Assembly: GCA_030614685.1 (NCBI GenBank)
Contig: JAUWTO010000006.1
Coordinates: forward strand, 1-42,517
DNA length: 42,517 nt
Reading direction: 5' to 3'
DNA from: Candidatus Aminicenantota bacterium
GTDB taxonomy: Bacteria > Acidobacteriota > Aminicenantia > Aminicenantales > Aminicenantaceae
The notes beneath the pieces are model-generated. The model did not search any database. It worked only from the letters and a program-made list of their open reading frames with translations, and was not told the DNA's origin. The first letter of the stretch is position 1, and each line of letters starts with the position of its first letter. The translations under genes and the position numbers were made by a program. This document shows positions 32,517-41,417 of this stretch, piece by piece.

Positions 32517-33876
32517 CGCGGCAGCCCCTCCCCGGGACCGGATCTTTTCCATCTCGGAGTTCACGCGCCTGATCAAGACCGAGCTGGAAACGGCATTTCC
32601 CGGTCCCCTCTGGGTTGAGGGCGAGATTTCTAATTTTACCAGGGCCCATTCCGGGCACCTGTATTTTGACCTTAAGGATGAGCACAGCCAGCTCCGTGCC
32701 GTGATGTGGCGCTCCCAGGCGGCGCGGATTCCCTTTGAACTCAAAGGCGGGCAGCAGGTGGTGTGCCGGGGGCAGATCACCGTGTACGAACGCCGCGGCC
32801 AGTACCAGTTCCAGGCCGAGCTGATTGAGCCCAAAGGCAAGGGTGCGCTCCAGTTGGCGTTCGAACAACTCAAGGAGAAACTTCGCAAGGAAGGCCTGTT
32901 CTCACCGGAGGCCAAGAAGCCCCTTCCGGCATTTCCTCATAAGATCGGTGTCGTGACCTCACCCCGGGGTGCCGCCATCATGGACATCCTGCGCACCCTG
33001 GAGAGGCGTTTCGCGCGGCTGCACATCCAGATCTATCCAGCCAAGGTCCAGGGAGAGGGTGCCGCGGAGGATATTGTCGAGGGCATCGATTATTTTTCAA
33101 CCCGGGAGGATGTGGATGTGATCATTGTGGGACGGGGGGGCGGATCCCTGGAAGACCTGTGGGCCTTCAACGAAGAGATCGTTGCCCGGGCCATCTCCCG
33201 CTGCGACGTCCCGGTGATCTCGGCCGTCGGCCATGAGGTGGATTTTACCATCGCGGATTTTGTGGCCGACATCCGGGCCTCCACCCCCACGGCTGCTGCC
33301 GAGATGGTCATCGCGGAGGAGGAGGGCTTCCAGGAGAGGATCGGAAATCTGCAGCGGCGCCTGGGCCAAAGCCTGCGTTTCACGGCACAGGAACAGAGAC
33401 ACCGGGTCCTGCATCTCATCCGGCACCCGGTGTTCCAGAGTTTCAAGCTGCGCATCCTCAACCTTGCTCAAGCCGTGGATGAGCTCGAGCTGCGTGCCCT
33501 CAACAGCCTGCGCCGGCATTCCTTGAAGATCACGGAGGCCAGGTCGAGGACGCAGCTGATGGAAGAACGAGCCCGCAGCTTGATGGCGGCGAAACTCCAG
33601 GCCGTCAAGGCCCGTTGGGAGCGCTTGTCTGCGGAACTGCATACGTTGAGCCCTCTCAATGTGCTGAGAAAGGGCTATACGGTGTGTTGGGCTCCGGACG
33701 GGCGCACCCTGCTTCGGAGCGCAGGAGAGGTCCGGTCCGGGGAAGACTTGACGGTTTCTTTTTTCAAGGGGGAGTTTTCCTGCCGTGTGACACAGGTGGA
33801 CACAGCGCGTCGGATCGAGGACCGGTACCGGGGAACGGAACCGCAGGAAGGCGAGCGTGAGGAGACGAAGGAATGA
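32500..33876 (+). CDS. xseA: Exodeoxyribonuclease VII large subunit
   Basis: The 458-aa subunit degrades single-stranded DNA with XseB. An N-terminal OB fold (LWVEGEISNFTRAHSGHLYFD, AVMWRSQA) leads to the catalytic domain (GVVTSPRGAAIMDIL, IVGRGGGSLEDLWAFN, SAVGHEVDFTIADFVADIRAST). A long C-terminal coiled coil and a terminal segment (LNVLRKGYTV) follow. It overlaps ymdB by 17 nt; TTG 32494 is an alternative start. ATGA overlap couples it to xseB. Confidence 0.95.
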   Translation: MDVESNAAAPPRDRIFSISEFTRLIKTELETAFPGPLWVEGEISNFTRAHSGHLYFDLKDEHSQLRAVMWRSQAARIPFELKGGQQVVCRGQITVYERRGQYQFQAELIEPKGKGALQLAFEQLKEKLRKEGLFSPEAKKPLPAFPHKIGVVTSPRGAAIMDILRTLERRFARLHIQIYPAKVQGEGAAEDIVEGIDYFSTREDVDVIIVGRGGGSLEDLWAFNEEIVARAISRCDVPVISAVGHEVDFTIADFVADIRASTPTAAAEMVIAEEEGFQERIGNLQRRLGQSLRFTAQEQRHRVLHLIRHPVFQSFKLRILNLAQAVDELELRALNSLRRHSLKITEARSRTQLMEERARSLMAAKLQAVKARWERLSAELHTLSPLNVLRKGYTVCWAPDGRTLLRSAGEVRSGEDLTVSFFKGEFSCRVTQVDTARRIEDRYRGTEPQEGEREETKE

Positions 33877-34163
33877 CACAAAAAAGTTTTGAAAAAGCCT
33901 TGGTGGAATTGGAGACGATCGTGGAAAAAATGGAGGCCGGTGAATCGTCTCTGGATGAATCCCTGGCCCTCTTTGAGAAAGGTGTGCAGCTGGCAAGGTT
34001 CCTGCGAGAGGAACTGAGCAAGGCGGAGAAAAAGGTCGAAATCCTGCTGAAGAACGCCGAAGGACAGGTCCAGGGAGAGCCGTTCGTCCTGCCTGACGGG
34101 GACGATTCTGATCAAACGCCGCAGGAAGGCGGGTCCGGGGAGAACAGCAACCTGCCTTTTTAA
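33873..34163 (+). CDS. xseB: Exodeoxyribonuclease VII small subunit
   Basis: The 96-aa protein begins with the XseB helical pair (SFEKALVELETIVEKMEAGE, LDESLALFEKGVQL) and ends in an acidic, Gly/Ser-rich tail. Its start overlaps the xseA stop, ensuring stoichiometric production of the complex. Confidence 0.95.
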   Translation: MTQKSFEKALVELETIVEKMEAGESSLDESLALFEKGVQLARFLREELSKAEKKVEILLKNAEGQVQGEPFVLPDGDDSDQTPQEGGSGENSNLPF

Positions 34164-34210
34164 TATGAGCGGCCCTCGCAACGGTTCAACGATCATGAGA
34201 GGAAACAGAA

Positions 34211-36094
34211 ATGCCCGAGTTGCTTGACAAAATTACATCCCCCCAGGACCTCAGGGGCCTGTCGACCAAGGAGATGGGCCGGATGGCCAAGGAGATCAGA
34301 CAGCTGATCATCGATACGGTCTCCAGTACGGGAGGCCATCTTTCTCCCAATCTTGGAGTGGTGGAGATGACCCTGGCGCTGCATTATGTGTTCGATTCCC
34401 CCCGCGACAAGATCATCTGGGATGTCGGCCATCAGTGCTACACTCACAAGATCCTGACCGGCCGCCGCGAGGAGTTTTCCAGCCTGCGCCAGATGGACGG
34501 CGTGTGCGGATTCCCGGTTAAGGAAGAGAGCGAGCACGACGTTTACAACACCGGGCACGCGTCCACAGCCCTGTCCGCCGCCTTGGGGATGGCCACTGCC
34601 CGGGACCGGAAGGGAGAGGATCACCACATCATCGCGGTGGTGGGTGACGGAGGTCTGACCGGAGGCATAGCCTGGGAAGCCCTCAATCAGATCGGCCACC
34701 TGAGAGAGAGGCTGATCGTCGTCCTGAACTACAACGAGATGTCCATCTCTCCCAATGTGGGAGCGATCTCCCGTTACCTGACGTATCTGGTGTCTGGGCA
34801 GTATTACCTGCGCATGAAAGACCATGCCAAGACCTTCCTGAAGGCCATCCCGCTGATAGGCTGGCCCATGATCAAGGTGGGGCGGGCCTTTGAAGAGACC
34901 ATCAAGAAGACGTTTTTCCCGGGCCTGCTCTTCGAGGAAATGGGCCTCCGTTACATCGGGCCGGTGCAGGGCCACAGCCTGCCCTCCTTAGTAGAGGTGT
35001 TCGAGGAAGCCAAGGGTCACGATGGGCCTGTACTCATTCTGTGTGTTACAAAAAAGGGCAAAGGATTCGGTCCGGCACAGGACAACCCCTCGAAGTTCCA
35101 TAGCGCCGTTCCTTTCGAGAAAACGACCGGTCTTTCCCGCACAACGGACAAGCGCCCCACCTATTCCTCCGTGTTCGGCAGGACGGCTATCGAACTGGCC
35201 GAGGAAGATGACCGCGTGGTGGCCATCACCGCGGCCATGCCGGATGGGACGGGTCTGGGTCCCTTTGGTGAACGGTTCCCGGACCGGCTTTTCGACGTGG
35301 GGATCGCGGAACAGCATGCCGTGGTGTTTTCCACCGGGCTGGCTCTGGAGGGGTTTAGGCCGGTGGTGGCCATCTATTCCACGTTCCTGCAGAGGGCCTA
35401 CGACCAGCTTTACCATGATGTCTGTCTCATGGACATTCCCATCCTATTCATCCTGGATCGCTCCGGGATCGTTCCTGACGATGGCCCCACGCACCAGGGC
35501 ATCAACGACATTGTCTACCTGCGGCACCTGCCGAATATGATCGTCATGGCGCCCAAGGATGAGAACGAGTTGCGGCACATGCTGCGGTCGGCTCTCAATT
35601 ACGGTCATCCTGTTGCGATCCGGTTCCCCAAGGGAAAGGTCTGCGGCGTTCCCATGGACCAGGGCTGGAAAGAGATCCCCCTGGGGAAGGCCGAGCTGCT
35701 CAAAGAAGGGAAGGACCTCCTGCTGGCGTTCGGGAACATGGTGCGCCCGGGACTCGAAGCGGCGGAACTTCTGGCGAAGAAGGGCATCGACCTGGCGGTT
35801 GTGAATGCGCGGTTTGCCAAGCCTCTGGACGAGGCCCTGATCCGGGAGCATATCCGACCTGGAAGCACGATCATTACAGCCGAGGAAGGTGTGATCGACG
35901 GAGGATTCGGGAGCGCAGTCAGGGAATTCCTGGATAGGGAACAGTATTTTGATCTGCGCTTCAAACGCCTCGGACTGCCTGTGGAGATCTACCCCGTCGG
36001 CAAAGTGGAGCAGATCAAGGCCCGGTACCGGCTGGATGTGCCTGGCCTGGTCGCTCAGATCGAGGACTTCTACCAAGGTGGCAAGCAATCCTGA
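34211..36094 (+). CDS. dxs: 1-deoxy-D-xylulose-5-phosphate synthase
   Basis: The 627-aa thiamine diphosphate enzyme condenses pyruvate and glyceraldehyde 3-phosphate, the first step of the MEP isoprenoid pathway. GGHLSPNLGVVEMTLALHYV, WDVGHQCYTHKILTGR and VVGDGGLTGG are typical, as are DVGIAEQHAVVFSTGLAL and DRSGIVPDDGPTHQG. In the cofactor motif, Mg2+ ligands Asp146, Asn175 and Met177 are kept at the right spacing, but the residue before Asn175, normally Asp, is Tyr174 (VLNYNEMSIS). Its place after xseB is common in bacteria. Confidence 0.96.
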   Translation: MPELLDKITSPQDLRGLSTKEMGRMAKEIRQLIIDTVSSTGGHLSPNLGVVEMTLALHYVFDSPRDKIIWDVGHQCYTHKILTGRREEFSSLRQMDGVCGFPVKEESEHDVYNTGHASTALSAALGMATARDRKGEDHHIIAVVGDGGLTGGIAWEALNQIGHLRERLIVVLNYNEMSISPNVGAISRYLTYLVSGQYYLRMKDHAKTFLKAIPLIGWPMIKVGRAFEETIKKTFFPGLLFEEMGLRYIGPVQGHSLPSLVEVFEEAKGHDGPVLILCVTKKGKGFGPAQDNPSKFHSAVPFEKTTGLSRTTDKRPTYSSVFGRTAIELAEEDDRVVAITAAMPDGTGLGPFGERFPDRLFDVGIAEQHAVVFSTGLALEGFRPVVAIYSTFLQRAYDQLYHDVCLMDIPILFILDRSGIVPDDGPTHQGINDIVYLRHLPNMIVMAPKDENELRHMLRSALNYGHPVAIRFPKGKVCGVPMDQGWKEIPLGKAELLKEGKDLLLAFGNMVRPGLEAAELLAKKGIDLAVVNARFAKPLDEALIREHIRPGSTIITAEEGVIDGGFGSAVREFLDREQYFDLRFKRLGLPVEIYPVGKVEQIKARYRLDVPGLVAQIEDFYQGGKQS

Positions 36095-36107
36095 TCGTGT
36101 CGAACTT

Positions 36108-36896
36108 ATGAGAGAACGGGCGGATAAGATGGTGGTCGAGCAGGGACTGGCCAGGAGCCGTCATCTTGCCCATGCGCTGATTCTGGCGGGCGATGTCTAC
36201 ACGGGTGAGCAGCGCATCGAGAAGCCCGGCCAACTGCTCGATACCGGGAAGACGCTCCGCTTGAAGCAGCGGCCTCCCTACGTGTCCCGCGGCGGACTGA
36301 AGCTGGAGGCAGGCCTTCGTCATTTCGGAATCGCAGTTCAAGGCAGGATCGGGCTCGATCTGGGAGCTTCCACCGGAGGATTTACCGACTGCCTGCTCCA
36401 GAAGGGAGCCCGCCGTGTCTACGCTTTGGATGTGGACCCTCGCCAACTGGACTGGAAACTGCAGAACGATCCTCGCGTAACGGCCATCAAAAAAAACGCC
36501 CGCTACCTGAAACCGGACGACCTCCCGGGCCCCGTGGACCTGGTGGTCATGGACCTGTCGTTTATCTCGGTCTTGAAAGTGCTGCCGGCCCTGTCCCCCA
36601 TGATCGGAGACGGCCGGTGGATCGCCCTTATCAAGCCCCAGTTCGAGGCGGGGAAGGGCCGGGTGGGGAAGGGGGGCGTGATCAGGGATCCGGCGCTTCA
36701 TCTCGAGGTGCTGAACAGAGTGATCGCCGGGGCGGATGCGCTGGGGTTCGGCCTGGCCGGGATCCTGCGCTCTCCGGTCCTGGGCCAGAAAGGGAACCGG
36801 GAGTTCCTGGTACTCTGGGATCCGGGGTCCGCTGCGTTGACCCCGGGGCAGAAGGAAATTCAGATCAAGGAGGCGGTGTGGGATGAGATCAATTGA
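36108..36896 (+). CDS. tlyA: TlyA family rRNA methyltransferase (FtsJ-like)
   Basis: The 262-aa protein has an N-terminal S4 RNA-binding domain (ADKMVVEQGLARSRHLAHAL) and a Rossmann methyltransferase domain with the SAM motif GLDLGASTGGFTDCLLQKG and LVVMDLSFIS. TlyA enzymes 2'-O-methylate rRNA. ATG 36108 is 13 nt after dxs, and the upstream open frame is only dxs in another phase. It overlaps nadK by 14 nt. Confidence 0.94.
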   Translation: MRERADKMVVEQGLARSRHLAHALILAGDVYTGEQRIEKPGQLLDTGKTLRLKQRPPYVSRGGLKLEAGLRHFGIAVQGRIGLDLGASTGGFTDCLLQKGARRVYALDVDPRQLDWKLQNDPRVTAIKKNARYLKPDDLPGPVDLVVMDLSFISVLKVLPALSPMIGDGRWIALIKPQFEAGKGRVGKGGVIRDPALHLEVLNRVIAGADALGFGLAGILRSPVLGQKGNREFLVLWDPGSAALTPGQKEIQIKEAVWDEIN

Positions 36897-37734
36897 GAGA
36901 GTTGGATTCGTCATCAAGCCCCATGCCCCGGAGGTGGACACGGTTCTGAGGCAGCTGCTGGGCTATTTTTCCGAGCGGGGAATCGAGTGCCGCCTCGAGA
37001 CCGAAGCCGCGGATATGCTTGGGAAGTCCGAGCGTGTTTCGCGGGAAGAGCTGCCGTCCACTGTAGATCTGGTGATCGTCCTGGGCGGGGACGGCACCCT
37101 GCTCAGCATCGCGCACCTGGCCGCTGAAAACCGTGTGCCGGTACTGGGCGTGAACATGGGAAGCTTAGGGTTCCTGACCGAGACTCCTCTGGATGAGGTG
37201 TTCGTGACCCTGGATGCCTACCTGGGCGGCGACGAACACATCGTCAGCCCCCGGCAGGTCCTGGAAGCTGGCACACGCGGGACGACCTACTACTGCCTCA
37301 ACGACATCGTGATCAACAAGGGGGCACTGGCGCGGATGATTCAGTGTGCCATGTGGATCAACGACAAGGAGATCTCAATCCCCCGTTCCGACGGCCTCAT
37401 CATCTCCACTCCTACGGGCTCAACCGCCTATTCCCTCTCCGCCGGGGGACCCATCATCCAGCCCTACATACCGGCCATCATCATTGCCCCCATCTGCCCC
37501 CACACGCTGTCCTTCCGTCCCATGGTGGTCGCATCAGATTCCCGGATCAGGATCCAGATGCAGGCCAAGGGAGAGAAGGCCTATCTGACCCTGGACGGGC
37601 AGCGGGGCTATCTGATGGAAATGAACGAAACCGTAGAGGTGCGGACCAGCGCTCTTAAGCTGCAACTGATTTCCTCTCCCCGGAGGAACTATTTCGACCT
37701 CCTGCAGGAGAAACTGGGCTGGGGAAAAAAATAG
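36883..37734 (+). CDS. nadK: NAD kinase
   Basis: The 283-aa enzyme makes NADP+ from NAD+ and ATP. The GGDG motif (IVLGGDGTLLSIAH), GVNMGSLGFLTE, NDIVINKG and ISTPTGSTAYSLSAGGPI are diagnostic. Its N-terminal codons overlap the 3' end of tlyA. A GC-rich hairpin follows the stop. Confidence 0.96.
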   Translation: MRSIERVGFVIKPHAPEVDTVLRQLLGYFSERGIECRLETEAADMLGKSERVSREELPSTVDLVIVLGGDGTLLSIAHLAAENRVPVLGVNMGSLGFLTETPLDEVFVTLDAYLGGDEHIVSPRQVLEAGTRGTTYYCLNDIVINKGALARMIQCAMWINDKEISIPRSDGLIISTPTGSTAYSLSAGGPIIQPYIPAIIIAPICPHTLSFRPMVVASDSRIRIQMQAKGEKAYLTLDGQRGYLMEMNETVEVRTSALKLQLISSPRRNYFDLLQEKLGWGKK

Positions 37735-37735
37735 C

Positions 37736-37758
37736 GGGGGCCAGGCAAGCCTGACCCC
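37736..37758 (+). repeat. REP-like GC-rich hairpin between nadK and trxA
   Basis: GGGG and CAGGC (37742-37746) pair with GCCTG (37749-37753) and CCCC (37755-37758), with a small internal loop. No U-tract follows, so it may be an extragenic palindrome or an mRNA-stabilising stem rather than a terminator. Confidence 0.45.
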
Positions 37759-37777
37759 AATATCTCAAAAGGAGGAC

Positions 37778-38110
37778 ATGGTGTCTGAAGCGATCATTGT
37801 GAATGTGATGGATGCGAACTTTGAAGAGGAGGTAATCGGTTCCGAGCTCCCGGTGCTGGTGGATTTCTGGGCGGTGTGGTGCGGCCCCTGCCGGATGGTT
37901 ACGCCCTTTGTGGAACAGATCGCACAGGAGTACAGTGACCGGCTCAAAGTCGCCAAGCTGAACGTGGATGAAAATCAGGGCATACCCGCCAAATACGGCA
38001 TCATGAGCATCCCCACGCTTCTGCTGTTCAAGGGAGGAGAACTCAAGGAAACCATCGTGGGTGCGCTGCCCAAGGATAAAATCGTCGACGCCGTATCCAA
38101 ACACCTATGA
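37778..38110 (+). CDS. trxA: Thioredoxin
   Basis: The 110-aa protein has the redox site WCGPC in VLVDFWAVWCGPCRM, the cis-Pro segment MSIPTLLLFKGG and normal length. It reduces protein disulfides. AGGAGG lies just upstream; GTG 37781, three nt further, has better spacing and may be the true start. Its stop overlaps trxB (ATGA). Confidence 0.96.
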   Translation: MVSEAIIVNVMDANFEEEVIGSELPVLVDFWAVWCGPCRMVTPFVEQIAQEYSDRLKVAKLNVDENQGIPAKYGIMSIPTLLLFKGGELKETIVGALPKDKIVDAVSKHL

Positions 38111-39033
38111 GCAAGACTTACGATGTGATCATAGTGGGTGCCGGTCCGGCGGGATTGGCGGCCGCCATCTATGCCGGTCGGGCCCGGCTGGATACCCTGA
38201 TCCTGGAGAAGGCGCTTCCTGGGGGGCAGATCCTCCTCACTGACTGGATCGAGAACTATCCCGGATTTGCCGAGGGAGTGGGGACCTTCTCGCTCATGGA
38301 TGCCTTCCGAGCTCAGGCGGAGCGTTTCGGGGCGAAGATCGAGATGGACGAGATCGGTGACCTGCGCCATGGGGAAGGGCCGCTCTGGATGATTGTAGGG
38401 CGGGAAAAGACCTATCAGGCCCGCACGGTGATCATCGCCACCGGGTCGGCCCACCGGCACCTGGAGGTGCCGGGGGAGGCCGAGCTGACAGGGCGGGGCG
38501 TTTCCTTCTGCGCCACCTGCGACGGAGCCTTTTTCCGGGACAAGATTGTGAGCGTTGTGGGCGGGGGAAACTGGGCCCTGACCGAGGCGTTGTTCCTTAC
38601 TAAATTCGCCCGTCAGGTCAAGCTCATCCACCGGCGCCAGGGATTACGGGCGGAAAAGATCCTGCAGGAACGCGTGTGGGAGCACGAGAAGATCGAGCTC
38701 GTCCTGGACACGGTAGTGGATACGATCAACGGCCAGGACAAGCTGGAGTCGCTGTCCCTGCGCAATGTCAAGACCGAAGAAACCTGGGACGAGCCTATGG
38801 ACGGCCTCTTTGTTTCCATCGGAATGATTCCCAACACCGGTTTCCTGGGTTCCGTCCTGGAGCTGAATGAGTGGGGAGAGATTATGGTCAAGAAGAAGAT
38901 GGCCACATCTCAGCTCGGGATCTATGCTGCCGGAGATGTGACGGACGCCTGTTCCAATCAGGTCGCCATTGCCGCCGGGGCCGGAGTGGAGGCGGCCCTG
39001 GCCGTCGACGACTACATCAACAATCTCGATTAA
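38107..39033 (+). CDS. trxB: Thioredoxin reductase
   Basis: The 308-aa flavoprotein passes NADPH electrons to thioredoxin, encoded by the overlapping upstream gene. Motifs are FAD-binding VIIVGAGPAGLAAAIYAGRA, the redox CATC (SFCATCDGAFF), the dinucleotide site VVGGGNWALTEALFLTKFA and the NADPH-phosphate HRR. FAD-binding YAAGDVTD lies near the end. The usual GGGDSA is GGGNWA here; with HRR retained, NADPH use remains likely. Confidence 0.95.
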   Translation: MSKTYDVIIVGAGPAGLAAAIYAGRARLDTLILEKALPGGQILLTDWIENYPGFAEGVGTFSLMDAFRAQAERFGAKIEMDEIGDLRHGEGPLWMIVGREKTYQARTVIIATGSAHRHLEVPGEAELTGRGVSFCATCDGAFFRDKIVSVVGGGNWALTEALFLTKFARQVKLIHRRQGLRAEKILQERVWEHEKIELVLDTVVDTINGQDKLESLSLRNVKTEETWDEPMDGLFVSIGMIPNTGFLGSVLELNEWGEIMVKKKMATSQLGIYAAGDVTDACSNQVAIAAGAGVEAALAVDDYINNLD

Positions 39034-39040
39034 TGCCATC

Positions 39041-39095
39041 CCACTATCCCCGCCCTACCTCTCCCTGAAAGGAATGGGAAATCCGGCGGGAGTGG
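39041..39095. terminator. Long imperfect hairpin between convergent trxB and lpxD
   Basis: CCACT and CCCGCC (39041-39054, ATC bulge) pair with GGCGGG and AGTGG (39085-39095). TATTT follows on the plus strand. Its position between convergent genes fits a weak bidirectional terminator. Confidence 0.3.
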
Positions 39096-39143
39096 TATTT
39101 ACCAGTGTTTGGAAATCTCTATTATTCTAACGGCACCCCAGAA

Positions 39144-40193
39144 TCATTCCAGAGATTCGAGCTTCTTCTTGATCTGCTTGACCTCTTTGAGCAGGTCGTA
39201 CAGGTGAGGGATGGCGGCCCAGGCCTTTCGCCAGACCTGGATGTCCAGGTGAGGGGACCCGGAAACCATGGTGTTAGCCGGGATGTTCTTGGTCACGCCG
39301 GTCTTGGCAGCGATAATGGCGTTGTCCCCGATGTCGATGTGATCCGGGATGCCGACCTGCCCCGCCAGGATGACGTTCTTTCCCGTGCGTGAACTGCCTG
39401 CGATCCCCACCTGGGCCATGACCACGCTGTTCTCTCCGATCTCCACGTTGTGTGCGATCTGGACCAGGTTGTCGATCTTGACCCCTCTGCGGATCACGGT
39501 GGCCCCCAGGGTGCCCCGGTCCACGGTCGAGTTGGCCCCGATCTCCACATCGTCTTCGATGACGACCGTTCCCTGCTGAGGGATCTTGGCGCGTGATCCG
39601 TCTTCGGGGGGGAGGTATCCGAAGCCGTCTGCGCCGATCACGACCCCGTTGTGCAGGATGATTCCTCGGCCGAGGGTGACATTCTCGCGGAGTGAGACCT
39701 GAGAGTGGATGATACAGTCCCGGCCGACCTTCACACCGGGGTAGATGGAGACAAAGGGATGGATCACGGTCCCTGCGCCGATCTCGACGTCGTCACTCAC
39801 AACCGCATAAGCCCCCACGGAAACCTCCGGCCCGATCCGGGCGGTCTCGGCGACCAGGGCCGATGGATGGATTCCCGGCTCCGGCCGATAGGGAGTGAAA
39901 AAGTAACCCTGGGCCTCGACAAATGACCGCTGGGGATCGGAGGAGCGGATGATGGGGATGCGGTCGCACGGTTCTTCCGGAGACAGGATGACGGCGGCGG
40001 CCAGGGTATTTTCCAGCAAAGGGCGGAATTTCCTGTGGGCCATGAACACCAGTTCGCCCTCTCCGGCTCCCGCCAGGTCTGCCACTCCAGTCAGCTGCGT
40101 GGCCCCCTCACCTTCGTAGGGGCAGCCCAGGTGTCGGGCCAGCTCTGCGACGGTCGTTTCCGACCCTTTGTCTGTATCAAGCAGTTTTTTCAT
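39144..40193 (-). CDS. lpxD: UDP-3-O-(3-hydroxyacyl)glucosamine N-acyltransferase
   Basis: The 349-aa enzyme adds the N-linked acyl chain in lipid A synthesis, implying a Gram-negative outer membrane. An N-terminal uridine-binding domain ([14 protein letters not shown]) precedes a left-handed beta-helix of hexapeptide repeats. [14 protein letters not shown] and [22 protein letters not shown], containing the catalytic His, are diagnostic. A short C-terminal helix ends the protein. Its first codons overlap the yihY stop by 17 nt. Confidence 0.95.
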   Translation of the reverse strand: MKKLLDTDKGSETTVAELARHLGCPYEGEGATQLTGVADLAGAGEGELVFMAHRKFRPLLENTLAAAVILSPEEPCDRIPIIRSSDPQRSFVEAQGYFFTPYRPEPGIHPSALVAETARIGPEVSVGAYAVVSDDVEIGAGTVIHPFVSIYPGVKVGRDCIIHSQVSLRENVTLGRGIILHNGVVIGADGFGYLPPEDGSRAKIPQQGTVVIEDDVEIGANSTVDRGTLGATVIRRGVKIDNLVQIAHNVEIGENSVVMAQVGIAGSSRTGKNVILAGQVGIPDHIDIGDNAIIAAKTGVTKNIPANTMVSGSPHLDIQVWRKAWAAIPHLYDLLKEVKQIKKKLESLE

Positions 40194-41046
40194 GATATCG
40201 CTCGTTCAGGACCGCGGCCAGCTCTGCACCCCAGAACAGGATTGCCAGTGAAAAAGTGATCCAGAGCAGGAAAAATATGATGGACGTAAGGGTGCCCTGC
40301 ACCAGGCGGGAAAGGACCACGCCGATGGCGGAGAAATGGGCCACATAGAAGGCGAATATCCGCTTGAAGATCTCCCAGAGCAGGGTGCTGACCACCGCAG
40401 CGATGACCGCGGGGCGGGTGTAGACTTTGATCTCCGGGATGAACTTGTACAGGATGAAGAAGACCAGGAAGGTCAGCGTGAAGGGGATGAGGTACTGGAG
40501 GAAGAAGTTGTTCACCAATGCCATCACCTTGGGATTGATGTACTCGGCAAAGAGAGAGCTAGTCTGGATGGCGCGCTGAAGCCCGGTCCAGATCACGGTG
40601 ATGGAGAGGGAGATCAGCATGAGGATACCGATCACGAACATAATGAGGTATTCCATCAGGCGGTTGTAGAAGAAGGATTTCTGGTAGCGGGCCCGGAAAA
40701 TGTAATTTATGGAGTAGATGAGGTTGGAGAACATGAAACTGGCGGCGACAAAGGACCCGGCCAGGCCGAACCAACTCAGGTTGGACACATCCCGGGAGAC
40801 GACCTGGACCCGTTCGAAGAACAGCGGATCCATCCTGGCGAAGAACTCGTCGGACAGGATGTTGAGACTGCGGATGGCGATCTCCTCGCTCCCCAGGATC
40901 TTGGTGGTGAGGAAGATGAACAGTCCCACCAGCGGGATGGCGCAGAGGAGCGCGAAATAGGAGACCGTGATGGAAAAGTTAAAACATCGGTCTTCCCCAA
41001 ACCTCTTGAACGCGGCCTTGAGGATGTCGAAGACAGAATAGTTCAT
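40177..41046 (-). CDS. YihY/BrkB family inner-membrane protein
   Basis: The 289-aa protein has about six hydrophobic helices and the family's [17 protein letters not shown] segment in helix 1, an [12 protein letters not shown] region and a C-terminal [19 protein letters not shown] stretch. Members were once misnamed RNase BN; a lipid or solute transport role has been suggested for some. It sits 11 nt after atpE and overlaps lpxD. Confidence 0.88.
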   Translation of the reverse strand: MNYSVFDILKAAFKRFGEDRCFNFSITVSYFALLCAIPLVGLFIFLTTKILGSEEIAIRSLNILSDEFFARMDPLFFERVQVVSRDVSNLSWFGLAGSFVAASFMFSNLIYSINYIFRARYQKSFFYNRLMEYLIMFVIGILMLISLSITVIWTGLQRAIQTSSLFAEYINPKVMALVNNFFLQYLIPFTLTFLVFFILYKFIPEIKVYTRPAVIAAVVSTLLWEIFKRIFAFYVAHFSAIGVVLSRLVQGTLTSIIFFLLWITFSLAILFWGAELAAVLNERYHEKTA

Positions 41047-41057
41047 CTAGCCGTGCG

Positions 41058-41399
41058 TCAGATTTTACCCCAGTTCACCATAAGGATGATGATCGAGATC
41101 AGCAGCGTGTAGATGACCAGGGTCTCGATCAGGACCAGCCCAAAGATGAGCAGGAAGCGGATGTGCGGAGCTGAGGCCGGATTCCGGGATATTCCCTCAC
41201 AGGCGCTGCTGATGGATTTTGCCTGGCAGAAGGCGCCTGCGGCGGCGGCTAACGCGATGATGGCCCCCCCGATGATCAGGGACCATTTCATGACAGCGGT
41301 TCGGTTGTCCGAGAGTTCGTTCTCCTGTGCGAGCAGCGGGGCGCTCATCACGGCAACGAAAAAAAGTAGCATGAGAATCGCTTTGAGGTGTTTTGTCAT
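41058..41399 (-). CDS. atpE: ATP synthase F0 subunit c, with N-terminal signal and Na+-type site
   Basis: The 113-aa rotor-ring subunit has a cleavable-looking signal (about 1-24, ending PLLAQ) before the two transmembrane helices. The polar loop is ISRNP. Glu92 in helix 2 is the ion-binding carboxylate. Gln59, Thr93 and Tyr97 stand exactly where Ilyobacter tartaricus has Gln32, Ser66 and Tyr70 relative to Glu65, suggesting Na+ coupling; Pro28 of that enzyme is Gly55 here. An AAGGAG-type site precedes the ATG. Confidence 0.94.
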   Translation of the reverse strand: MTKHLKAILMLLFFVAVMSAPLLAQENELSDNRTAVMKWSLIIGGAIIALAAAAGAFCQAKSISSACEGISRNPASAPHIRFLLIFGLVLIETLVIYTLLISIIILMVNWGKI

Positions 41400-41417
41400 A
41401 TTCTCTCTCCTTATGTG

